64,000 nucleotides of DNA. It comes from Candidatus Latescibacterota bacterium (GTDB lineage Bacteria; Latescibacterota; UBA2968; UBA8231). A program made the position numbers and the translations under genes. The stretch's first letter is position 1, and every line of letters starts with the position of its first letter. The stretch covers positions 126,687 to 190,686 of the forward strand of contig JAJEIO010000048.1 of NCBI GenBank assembly GCA_022827835.1, in the 5' to 3' direction. This document shows positions 1 to 6,611 of this stretch, piece by piece. The notes below the pieces were generated by a model that had not been told where the DNA came from, did no database searches, and saw only the letters and a program-made list of their open reading frames with translations.

Positions 1-718
1 CGGGGACAAAGACATGAGTGGGCGGCTGGGCGTCACTGAACTGGCGAACGATTTCGTCCGCGACCATTGCGTACCCCTGCATAATCTCACGGGAGATGTG
101 GGGATACTCTGCGGACTTCTCATCCGATATGGCAAAGTAACCGAACATCTCAGCGTCCGCGTACGAGCGTTGCACCGCTCGATCATAGCTTCCCGCTACC
201 CGCACCACCTCAGCGCCATAGGCAGCAATCGCTTCCTCCCTACCGGCGCTGACACCGTCGTTCATGTAAATCGCGCATCGACAACCGAACATACGGGCAC
301 CCCACGCCAACGCTCGCCCGTGATTGCCCGATGTTGCCGCCGAGACGACGATCTCTCTCGTCACCGATTCATACTGCCGATTTATCAAGTCCTGTGTCGT
401 GACTGTTTCCACGCCGGTAGCTTTTTTGATTTCACCCTTCAACACGGATAGCATTGCGTAAACGGGTCCCGTCGGCTTAAAACTCCCCACCTCAAAGCGA
501 TACCCTTCGTGCTTGCACCACAGGCCTGCAACACCGCTCGCCGCAGCAAGACCGTTCAATGCAATCAGCGGCGTCGGTTGATAACCGGGCAAGCGCGCCA
601 CTTCTGCTTCCACATCGGCGAAGGCATCTCGATTTAGCAACGCCTGCTGCGTTGGACCGTAGTCCAGTGGAGGGTGGGCTTGCGCATTAATAAAGACATT
701 CGTTTGGTAGGGGTTCAT
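1..718 (-). CDS. PLP-dependent ammonia-lyase, diaminopropionate ammonia-lyase-like (3' end outside window)
   Basis: The minus-strand frame starts at ATG 716-718 behind an AAGGTG ribosome site and is still open at base 1, so the C-terminus is missing. The translation begins MNPYQTNVFINAQAH. It carries the fold-type-II PLP signature: a KHEGYR segment, then a SFKPTG box whose lysine would bind PLP, then an ATSGNHGRALAW loop for the cofactor phosphate. The E-x-x-R-F...SFK-x-x-G spacing resembles diaminopropionate ammonia-lyase (YgeX/DpaL), which splits 2,3-diaminopropionate to pyruvate and ammonia. Threonine synthase and threonine dehydratase are related alternatives. It is transcribed divergently from the secreted protein gene at 790. 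Confidence 0.75.
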   Translation of the reverse strand, partial: MNPYQTNVFINAQAHPPLDYGPTQQALLNRDAFADVEAEVARLPGYQPTPLIALNGLAAASGVAGLWCKHEGYRFEVGSFKPTGPVYAMLSVLKGEIKKATGVETVTTQDLINRQYESVTREIVVSAATSGNHGRALAWGARMFGCRCAIYMNDGVSAGREEAIAAYGAEVVRVAGSYDRAVQRSYADAEMFGYFAISDEKSAEYPHISREIMQGYAMVADEIVRQFSDAQPPTHVFVP

Positions 719-789
719 AGCTTTCACCTTGCGGTATTTGTTCACTTCTCTTTGGAAAACTTGAAACTCGAAAGGAGATCCTCACTTCC

Positions 790-1338
790 ATGAATAATCT
801 CAGGTATTCTCTCGCAGTCTTCTGCACACTTGCCCTGTTGCCCACCCGCGGTTCCGCCGACGAAGAGAGCGTACGGTCTGCCGTGATGGATCATTATCGA
901 GCTTTTGCTGCCAAAGATCACGAAGGACTGGGGCGCAGTTTTGCGCCGGGCTATACCATTTTCTCCTCATCTGGCGGTCTGCTACGCGAAGGGTTCGATC
1001 GGGACCGCATGAAGTCTGGGTTCAAGGCCGGACTCACGTTCAACCTCAAACCCCGGCATATCGAGGTGCAACTCTTCGAGAATACCGCTGTGGTGACAGG
1101 ATATCTGGATGCCAGAATCTCTATGAAAAAACAGCGCAGTCGGATGCATACACTTCGCCTCTCCAGCGTGTGGGTCAAGCAGGAAGGAGGATGGCACCTT
1201 ACCCACGAACACTTGTCCAGGTTAGTACTGCGTTCCGCATCTCCACCTACTCGGCAGTCAGAAACAGCGATTCAACAGGAGAAGCAAGGTATTGACTTCG
1301 AGGCTTGGCTACTGACGTTTGCTGACATTCTGTTCTGA
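790..1338 (+). CDS. Secreted SnoaL-like / DUF4440-type NTF2-fold protein
   Basis: The 182-residue product starts at ATG 790 behind an AAAGGAGAT site. Residues 1-23 form a signal peptide ending near GSADE, so export to the periplasm is likely. Residues 25-145 have the cone-shaped NTF2 pattern: an amphipathic helix (VMDHYRAFAAKDHEGLGRSF), a beta region with YTIFSSSGG, and a closing VWVKQEGGWHLTHEHLS strand pair typical of SnoaL/DUF4440 proteins. Such folds bind small ligands or act as diverse small enzymes. No catalytic residues can be assigned. The last 35 residues are low-complexity and not part of the fold. Confidence 0.65.
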   Translation: MNNLRYSLAVFCTLALLPTRGSADEESVRSAVMDHYRAFAAKDHEGLGRSFAPGYTIFSSSGGLLREGFDRDRMKSGFKAGLTFNLKPRHIEVQLFENTAVVTGYLDARISMKKQRSRMHTLRLSSVWVKQEGGWHLTHEHLSRLVLRSASPPTRQSETAIQQEKQGIDFEAWLLTFADILF

Positions 1339-1365
1339 TGCAGAGATCAATGGGCTATATACCGA

Positions 1366-2409
1366 TCAATAGGAGAACGGCATCCGCAACGGTGCCGTCC
1401 TTTCCGCCCTGTCGTACCACCCTTGAGGTGCATAGTCGCTCATGTGGAGGTAGCACCTGATGTTGACCTCCGCCGCTCCTTCTGAAAACGTCAACAACCG
1501 ACTCATCGAAACATTCCTGTGGCCGTGATATTTCGAAATGGCCGCCACATTGATGAAGGTCACCCCCCACTTCCGCTCCACATGGGACCGCCCGCCGTGT
1601 GTATCATCCGGGTTCGCATGGGTATGCCCTCCCAGCCAGAGATCAACCGCGCCCGGATTCGCCGCCAAATAAGACTCGAATGCTGCCGCGTCCGGTTCTC
1701 CCCCCACGAAATAGAGATACGATGCCCCGATGGGCGCTCCGTCTTCAAAGCGGCCATGGTAGCCTCCGTCAACTCCCTCCCAAGGGCCGGACGCCACTGT
1801 CGTGTCCCTCAACATATGGTGGTGGGCCGTTACAATAATCCTGTCTTGGTTTTTCTCGACTTTCTCTTTCCACCACTCGAACGTCTCCCGCGTCACCGCG
1901 CCGGCGGGATATCCGCCTCTCTCGCCGCGCCCAACCGGAGGGCCGCCGTCGTTGCGGTCACCCATCGCCAGAAACAGGACATTCCCCACCTGAAACGAAT
2001 ACCGCTCCCAAGTCCCCTCGATCGGATAGGGCCGCCGGTCGGCGTGAACGCCAGAATACTCGGAATGCTCCCCGGTGGGATCCACCCACTTCCGAAACCA
2101 CCACTGGCACGGCTCGTCGGGCCCGCTGGCGTCGTGGTTGCCCACAATATTGTAGAAATCTTCCCGAGGATGTATGGTCGACGCGCTGTACTGCCGCACC
2201 ACCTCTTCCCCTTCCTCATCATCCGGCGGCGTCTGCGACCCAGACAGGTCTCCGATGTCCAGCATAATATCCCACTCGAACGGTGGACCACCATCGGCAC
2301 CGCCCTGTTCGGCCTGCAGGATCGCATCCGCCAGACTGCGGCGATTGGCACGCGCTAGATCCGTGCCCACGTGCGCATCCCCGCCCGCCCACAGCTTGAA
2401 CGTTCTCAT
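1366..2409 (-). CDS. Calcineurin-like metallophosphoesterase
   Basis: The 347-residue protein starts at ATG 2407-2409 with a GAGGTGAG site 8 nt upstream. The metal-binding motifs of the calcineurin-like family appear in order: GGDAHVGTD near residue 9 (variant of D-x-H), DIGDLSG near 51 (GD), IVGNHDASG near 90 (GNHD), TAHHHMLRD near 195 and LGGHTHANPDD near 262 (GHTH). These residues bind two metals for phosphoester hydrolysis. No signal peptide or membrane segment is visible. The substrate is unknown; the pattern GDRNDGGPP after the GNHD box does not point to a known subclass. Confidence 0.85.
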   Translation of the reverse strand: MRTFKLWAGGDAHVGTDLARANRRSLADAILQAEQGGADGGPPFEWDIMLDIGDLSGSQTPPDDEEGEEVVRQYSASTIHPREDFYNIVGNHDASGPDEPCQWWFRKWVDPTGEHSEYSGVHADRRPYPIEGTWERYSFQVGNVLFLAMGDRNDGGPPVGRGERGGYPAGAVTRETFEWWKEKVEKNQDRIIVTAHHHMLRDTTVASGPWEGVDGGYHGRFEDGAPIGASYLYFVGGEPDAAAFESYLAANPGAVDLWLGGHTHANPDDTHGGRSHVERKWGVTFINVAAISKYHGHRNVSMSRLLTFSEGAAEVNIRCYLHMSDYAPQGWYDRAERTAPLRMPFSY

Positions 2410-2613
2410 TTTTACGACTCACCTCGCTTGCGTTAGTATCGGTGAAGGACGACGAAAAAGTCGCTATGGGACCCTTGTGGAGCAAGCCCAGGTGCTTGAG
2501 GCAGGAAGTGTCAGCGGTCTCCTAGGTCCACCCACTCTCTACCCTCGCACCCGACGTACTCCGACTGCGGCCGAAAAATCCGGTCCACTACTTCCTGTTC
2601 CCGGCAATGAGCG

Positions 2614-2641
2614 ACGGAATTTCCTATTTTAAGGTCTTGAC
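2614..2641 (+). repeat. Left terminal inverted repeat of the IS1595 element
   Basis: This 28-bp sequence begins ACGGAATTTCCTA and ends AAGGTCTTGAC. It is the reverse complement of 6522-6549 apart from one T/C difference near the middle. Its inner end supplies most of the -35 hexamer of an inward promoter. Confidence 0.9.
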
Positions 2642-2665
2642 TTACCTTTTTTCAAGCACTATCTT
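2637..2665 (+). promoter_or_regulatory. Inward promoter in the left inverted repeat, reading into the methyltransferase
   Basis: TTGACT at 2637-2642 and TATCTT at 2660-2665 are separated by 17 bp. The -35 box overlaps the inner end of the inverted repeat. The arrangement is the same as at the opposite end (6498-6526), including the same -10 sequence. It would start transcription about 20 bp before the AGGAGG site of the methyltransferase gene. Confidence 0.55.
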
Positions 2666-2692
2666 AGGGTCAATCTTGACAGGAGGAAACGC

Positions 2693-3607
2693 GTGAACAC
2701 TAAATATAAAGCTGTTGATTTATTCTGCGGAGCTGGCGGATTTAGTGCTGGACTGACTTCTGCTGGCATTGAGGTCGTAAGAGCTTTTGACAATTGGCCT
2801 GTTGCTGTAGATGTGTATTGTCGAAATATAGGAAATCATGCTGTCTGTCTTGATTTATTGGACATTGAGAACGCAGCAGACAAGGTTGGATCGCATAAGC
2901 CTGATTTTATCGTTGGAGGGCCGCCCTGTCAAGATTTCTCCACAGCAGGAAAGCGGATTGAGGGCGATCAAGCCAATTTGACAATCGCTTTTGCAAATAT
3001 AATTGCCCGATGCAAACCCCCGTTCTTGTTGATGGAGAATGTTCCACAGGCCCGTTTAAGTGCAAGCTACAACAAGATGAGATCAATTCTGGACGAAAAT
3101 TATGAGTTTTACGAGGTCGTATTGGATGCAAGTCAATGTGGCGTACCCCAGTTACGTAAGCGATTCTTTTCATTTGGATGGCTAGATTCTGCTGTCGATA
3201 AGAATAAGTTCGCGGATTGGATCGGCTTTTCAATAACAGGTCAACGTTTGACCGTAAAAGAATATTTGGCCGAGGAAATCGACATAGAATACTACTATCG
3301 ACACGCAAGAAACTACTCACGCCGCGCTATTTTCAGCGTACACGAACCTTCTCCGACGATACGAGGCATCAATCGTCCAGTTCCACCAAACTATAAGCGA
3401 AACCACTTGGACAGTGCCAATCCTGATTCTGTTCGTCCTCTGACCTCTTGGGAACGCAGTCGTATTCAAACCTTCCCTACTAAATGGGATTGGGGAGCAA
3501 AGAAGTCAGATAGAAATGTTGACATTGAACAACTAATTGGCAATGCTGTGCCTGTAAAATTAGCCGAGTTCGTTGGGAGGGGGATTCTCAATGCCGTCGC
3601 CGCATAA
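2693..3607 (+). CDS. DNA cytosine-5 methyltransferase (type II RM)
   Basis: The 304-residue enzyme starts at GTG 2693 with AGGAGG six bases upstream. The C5-methylase motifs are all visible: motif I DLFCGAGGF near residue 9, motif IV GGPPCQDFS near 75 with the catalytic Cys about 79, motif VI MENV near 114, motif VIII QLRKRFF near 153, and motif X GNAVP near 283. It transfers a methyl group from SAM to cytosine in the site cut by the adjacent endonuclease. The endonuclease start lies inside its last codons, so translation is probably coupled. The small target domain between VIII and X suggests a short recognition site. Confidence 0.93.
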   Translation: MNTKYKAVDLFCGAGGFSAGLTSAGIEVVRAFDNWPVAVDVYCRNIGNHAVCLDLLDIENAADKVGSHKPDFIVGGPPCQDFSTAGKRIEGDQANLTIAFANIIARCKPPFLLMENVPQARLSASYNKMRSILDENYEFYEVVLDASQCGVPQLRKRFFSFGWLDSAVDKNKFADWIGFSITGQRLTVKEYLAEEIDIEYYYRHARNYSRRAIFSVHEPSPTIRGINRPVPPNYKRNHLDSANPDSVRPLTSWERSRIQTFPTKWDWGAKKSDRNVDIEQLIGNAVPVKLAEFVGRGILNAVAA

Positions 3608-4670
3608 CCCGCCATCGCTTTATGGGATTACCAAAGAAAACTCAAGTAGGCATGGAAACGACCTATGGAGCAAAAATAAGTTCAATTCCACCTTTCCCCT
3701 ATCGCTGTGCTTATTTATGCGCGACGAGGGAGTCAATCCGGTTTCGGTCATCTCTCAAGATGGCAAGATATGTTCTACTGATCTAAGGTGGGGCATGGGG
3801 GAGGTAATTGGGGCAAAAAGGTCTAATCCATACTATAATTTTGAGAAGATTTTTGATGAGAATAGGCCATTTTTGAAAAACGCTAGCGATACAGACAATA
3901 TAGATGTAGTCGTTTCTTTTCGAGGAATTGACAGCATCCCGCTAGAAATCAAGCTAACTGTTGTTCCTGATAGTGGAACCGCTTCACAGGACGCGACGCA
4001 ATGGGGGCCAGAGTTGGTGCTGCGGCCTGTAAGTTCTGCCTACGCAATGATGAGATTATCGGCTAGCCTGATGGATGCTGCCAACATTGAGACTAAACAG
4101 CAAGTTGCCAATGAACTATTTCCAGTGTATAGCTCAGTTGTAAATTGGGCAGACCCCGCCGAGATATTTTCAAAAGCGGATCGTCTTAGAAAAGCACTCA
4201 GTGCGGCACTTAAAGCAGCAGAGGCCCTACAGAGGCCCTTTCTTGTTCAGCCTATATGGAGAACCAAAGGACAGTCTCTATCATTATGCAAGCAGTGTTT
4301 CGATGTGTTCGTTTGGTCGGACGTTGCAATGATGCGCGTCCCTATTGATCGGTCGAATAATGGTCGCGCTACAGCCATCTCTAGGCCACTGCGCGAAATA
4401 GCAAGACACGTTAGGGCAATGGTTGATATTTTAGGTGTTGGTGTTTTTTCCTATGAGGAAATCTACAAGGGGATGTCCTCGGGGCGACAAACCGATAAAG
4501 TGTTCTCGATTGCCGGTAGAATAACGCGCGGCTATTTGAAGCATCGCAGATTGCAACATCCTCATTATGAAAGAGACATTCTGCAAAAAATTATTCTAAA
4601 TGGAGGCGAGACAAAGTTGAAGCCAGAGCGACGCTTTGATTTAGCCGTTTTAGCAGAGATGGTTAAGTAA
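3591..4670 (+). CDS. HindVP-family type II restriction endonuclease
   Basis: I place the start at ATG 3591, 17 bp before the methyltransferase stop ends, behind GGGAGGGG; this gives 359 residues. The N-terminal pattern SLYGITKENSS...NKFNSTFPLSLCLFM resembles the HindVP endonuclease family, whose founding member recognises GRCGYC. A PD-(D/E)xK-like core is visible: the Asp of NIDVVV (about 103) followed by LEIKLT (about 118-123), which would hold the Mg2+-binding acidic residues and lysine. Downstream is QWGPELVLRP. The family match is from memory of the motif pattern and the target sequence is not shown by the sequence. Confidence 0.8.
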   Translation: MPSPHNPPSLYGITKENSSRHGNDLWSKNKFNSTFPLSLCLFMRDEGVNPVSVISQDGKICSTDLRWGMGEVIGAKRSNPYYNFEKIFDENRPFLKNASDTDNIDVVVSFRGIDSIPLEIKLTVVPDSGTASQDATQWGPELVLRPVSSAYAMMRLSASLMDAANIETKQQVANELFPVYSSVVNWADPAEIFSKADRLRKALSAALKAAEALQRPFLVQPIWRTKGQSLSLCKQCFDVFVWSDVAMMRVPIDRSNNGRATAISRPLREIARHVRAMVDILGVGVFSYEEIYKGMSSGRQTDKVFSIAGRITRGYLKHRRLQHPHYERDILQKIILNGGETKLKPERRFDLAVLAEMVK

Positions 4671-4690
4671 TAGCAAATAGAGTTGTTCTC

Positions 4691-5587
4691 TCAATCCTCT
4701 TCTCGCCATCGCAACTCAAGTTGTTGTTCTGGTTTTGGGAAAGCCCTATTCAGATTTTTCATAAAAGTATTCCAATTTGGAGAAGCCCTCATTAGAGCCG
4801 TTACAGCGGCGATATGCTCTTTGAGTTTTGGGTGTCCCAAATCGGTGCTGAACCATTGATGGTGTCTATGCCGACGATTGCCACTAGGTAACTTAGGGTT
4901 TCGTTTTCGTAGCTCTTCCAAAACTCCATACGCTAATCGTTCATAGACAATATCATTCGTGTACTTGCCAATTATAGATGGCCGCTTAACTCCATCTGGC
5001 ATTGGCCAACCTCTTAGATAGAATATCTCCTTGTAAAATTCATATGGGAATGTCTTAGTCCAAGGTTGCAACTCTTTAGCAATAAATTTTTCAAGAATAG
5101 TTGCAAGGGCACGTTCTTCTCGTATCCGCTGATAGCCTGTTGCCTCGTCGATTAGAGCAATTACACCGACAGTAGCAAGACCTCTTATTAGAATCATTGC
5201 CCGATCTACAATGGCCTTTTGACGACGAGTTATAAGGTCCTGTTTATCTGCCTCAAGAATCGTATTGCAAATATCGACTAGTATCGTTGCGGAATACCCA
5301 TATGCAGTTCTGCCAACCGGAGGTTGAAATTCTAAAGGAGATTTCAGGCGCGCAATTAAGTCATTGTTTTCTATACCCTTTGCGTCTAAATTTTCCATCA
5401 ATTCGACCATTCTAGGCGCACCGCTAAAACCGCCTCCAGTCCCTAAGCCAATACTACTTTGTAATCCACGTTGTGATAACACCCGTGTCTCATCCTCAAG
5501 AACGTAGCAAGGTATCTCTATCCCATTAATTATGAGAGGACGATCTGGTGCCCCTGCAATAGTCTTTAGTGGTTTTTGCTTGCTCAT
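4691..5587 (-). CDS. P63C domain protein, IS1595 passenger
   Basis: The 298-residue protein has no signal peptide or membrane segment. Residues about 165-235 hold the P63C pattern: FPYEFYKEIFYLRGW, then GKYTNDIVYERLAYGVLEEL and RNP, followed by a conserved HHQWFSTDLGHPKLKEHI stretch. The N-terminal half (residues 20-160) contains RVLSQRGLQSSIG and AKGIENNDLIARLKSPLEF, reminiscent of proteins often found next to mobile elements. Biochemical function is unknown. It ends 21 bp from the endonuclease stop and sits 2 bp downstream of the transposase stop, so it is probably expressed with the transposase. An accessory or regulatory role in transposition is possible. Confidence 0.75.
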   Translation of the reverse strand: MSKQKPLKTIAGAPDRPLIINGIEIPCYVLEDETRVLSQRGLQSSIGLGTGGGFSGAPRMVELMENLDAKGIENNDLIARLKSPLEFQPPVGRTAYGYSATILVDICNTILEADKQDLITRRQKAIVDRAMILIRGLATVGVIALIDEATGYQRIREERALATILEKFIAKELQPWTKTFPYEFYKEIFYLRGWPMPDGVKRPSIIGKYTNDIVYERLAYGVLEELRKRNPKLPSGNRRHRHHQWFSTDLGHPKLKEHIAAVTALMRASPNWNTFMKNLNRAFPKPEQQLELRWREED

Positions 5588-5589
5588 AC

Positions 5590-6471
5590 CTAAACTCCTA
5601 ACGCTCGGTTGATGGTGAGGTTGAAGGCGAATTGCGATGAGGCGTTGCGGAGATTGTAGCGATAACAGAACTCATCGACATAGCGTTGCAGGTGTCGCCG
5701 CGACACGCTATGGAACTGACCGAACATCCCGCGCTTGAGCAAGGCCCAAAAGCTCTCGATGGTGTTCGTGTGAACATCGCCGTCCACATACCAATCAGAA
5801 TGACGGATCACCGAGTGAGGGAGCACTTTGGACATCCCCATATAGGCTTTGTACTCGTCGGTGTAGAGGCTCGACTTCTCGGTATTGACGTGCTGGCGGA
5901 TGAAAGCCCTCATGTTGCGGCCCTTCATGTTCTTCTTATCGACGGCTTTGGCCGCGACCGAGCCTTCGCGTTGGACGGCTCCAATGACGGGAGCTTTCTT
6001 AGTTCCGCGACCGGGCTTATGCTTTCCGTCTTTCCCATCCCCTTTAGTACCCTTGCGCGGCTTGCCGCCGATGTAGGTTTCGTCCATCTCGACAATGCCT
6101 TGTAGGATGTTGCGGTGCTCGACCTGGTTCATGGCCTTGCGGATTTGCATGTTCATCCGCCAAGCCGTGTTCTTGTTCACGCGCAGATCGCGGCTCAGTT
6201 GGAGCGCAGACAAACCCTTCTTGGCGTTCAGCATCAACATGATAGCCAAAAACCACTTTTGCAGGGGCAAATGGGTATGGTGAAAAATCGTGCCGACCGT
6301 TACACTGAAAGAAGTTTTGCAGTTGTAGCAACGGTGGCGATGTTCGGCGGGGGCCGTGCGCTCGCTTTTGCAATAGGGGCAAACGACTTGATCGCCCCAA
6401 CGCACTTTTTCAAGATACTTGATGCAAGATTCTTGAGTGGGGAACTGCTCGAAAACTTCTAAGATATTCAT
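5590..6471 (-). CDS. IS1595-family (ISXO2-like) transposase
   Basis: The 293-residue protein appears intact. Residues 32-55 form a zinc ribbon (CPYC...CYNC) with the usual SVTVGTIFHHTHLPLQKW segment after it. A helix-turn-helix follows (GLSALQLSRDLRVNKNTAWRM). The DDE-type core of the IS1595/ISXO2 family is complete: EMDETYIGGK near 131, LYTDEYKAY near 203, and NTIESFWALLKRGMFGQFHSVS near 238. The start is ATG 6469-6471 with an AAAGGAG site that can be paired into a hairpin. It cuts and joins the 28-bp inverted ends of the surrounding element. Confidence 0.93.
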   Translation of the reverse strand: MNILEVFEQFPTQESCIKYLEKVRWGDQVVCPYCKSERTAPAEHRHRCYNCKTSFSVTVGTIFHHTHLPLQKWFLAIMLMLNAKKGLSALQLSRDLRVNKNTAWRMNMQIRKAMNQVEHRNILQGIVEMDETYIGGKPRKGTKGDGKDGKHKPGRGTKKAPVIGAVQREGSVAAKAVDKKNMKGRNMRAFIRQHVNTEKSSLYTDEYKAYMGMSKVLPHSVIRHSDWYVDGDVHTNTIESFWALLKRGMFGQFHSVSRRHLQRYVDEFCYRYNLRNASSQFAFNLTINRALGV

Positions 6472-6508
6472 GGTAGTATCTCCTTTTGACTACTAAGAAG
6501 ATACTACC
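6472..6508 (-). promoter_or_regulatory. Hairpin over the transposase ribosome-binding site
   Basis: The arms 6472-6481 and 6499-6508 are perfect 10-bp complements (GGTAGTATCT / AGATACTACC). In minus-strand mRNA the stem would end directly before the transposase ATG and pair part of the AAAGGAG site. The distal arm overlaps the -10 box of the element's own promoter, so a transcript begun there would lack it. Only read-through mRNA from outside the element could form the stem. Confidence 0.65.
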
Positions 6509-6526
6509 TTTTTACGAGAATGTCAA
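6498..6526 (-). promoter_or_regulatory. Inward promoter in the right inverted repeat, driving the transposase
   Basis: On the minus strand TTGACA (6521-6526) and TATCTT (6498-6503) are 17 bp apart. The -35 overlaps the inner end of the right inverted repeat by five bases, mirroring the left end. The predicted start near 6491 leaves a leader of about 20 nt containing AAAGGAG. Confidence 0.6.
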
Positions 6527-6549
6527 GACCTTAAAGTAGGAAATTCCGT
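6522..6549 (-). repeat. Right terminal inverted repeat of the IS1595 element
   Basis: Read on the minus strand it begins ACGGAATTTCCTA and ends AAGGTCTTGAC, matching 2614-2641 at 27 of 28 positions. It lies 50 bp upstream of the transposase start. Confidence 0.9.
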
Positions 6550-6556
6550 TGGTTAA

Positions 6557-6585
6557 TTGACGATTATAACGCGATCACTTATATT
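6557..6585 (+). promoter_or_regulatory. Sigma-70-type promoter of the HTH-citrate synthase gene
   Basis: TTGACG at 6557-6562 and TATATT at 6580-6585 lie 17 bp apart, each one base from consensus. The -35 begins 8 bp outside the right end of the IS1595 element. The predicted start, about 6592, leaves a leader of only about 20 nt that consists of a palindrome and has no visible Shine-Dalgarno site. Confidence 0.65.
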
Positions 6586-6591
6586 GTCAAT

Positions 6592-6609
6592 ATTGATTCA
6601 TAAATCAAT
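6592..6609. promoter_or_regulatory. Palindrome just before the HTH-citrate synthase start
   Basis: ATTGATT (6592-6598) and AATCAAT (6603-6609) are perfect inverted arms around CATA. The site sits at the predicted transcription start and ends two bases before the ATG. It has the size of an operator for a dimeric helix-turn-helix protein. Autoregulation by the downstream gene's own N-terminal HTH is a guess. Confidence 0.4.
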
Positions 6610-6611
6610 CT

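Larger units (their letters stand above)
2614..6549. mobile_element. IS1595-family element carrying a type II RM system and a P63C gene
   Basis: The element is 3,936 bp, bounded by 28-bp inverted repeats at 2614-2641 and 6522-6549 that match at 27 of 28 positions. It contains, left to right, a cytosine methyltransferase and a HindVP-type endonuclease (plus strand), then a P63C protein and an ISXO2-type transposase (minus strand), meeting tail to tail at 4670/4691. I see no target-site duplication: the flanks ATGAGCG and TGGTTAAT do not match. The RM and P63C genes look AT-richer than the transposase and the surrounding chromosome. Passenger genes are known in some IS1595 subgroups. Confidence 0.85.

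Noticed and set aside
1519-2358. Long plus-strand frame opposite the metallophosphoesterase
   Set aside because: Antisense shadow of a clear enzyme; the product has no family features.
2430-2600. Possible structured RNA upstream of the metallophosphoesterase gene (hairpin CGAC-GAAAAA-GTCG, CAAGC/GCTTG, GGACC/GGTCC pairs)
   Set aside because: Short stems only; I could not match it to 6S, SRP or another known RNA, and no promoter or terminator frames it.
2614-6549. Target-site duplication around the IS1595 element
   Set aside because: The 8 bp on either side do not match in any end assignment I tried, so no duplication is reported.
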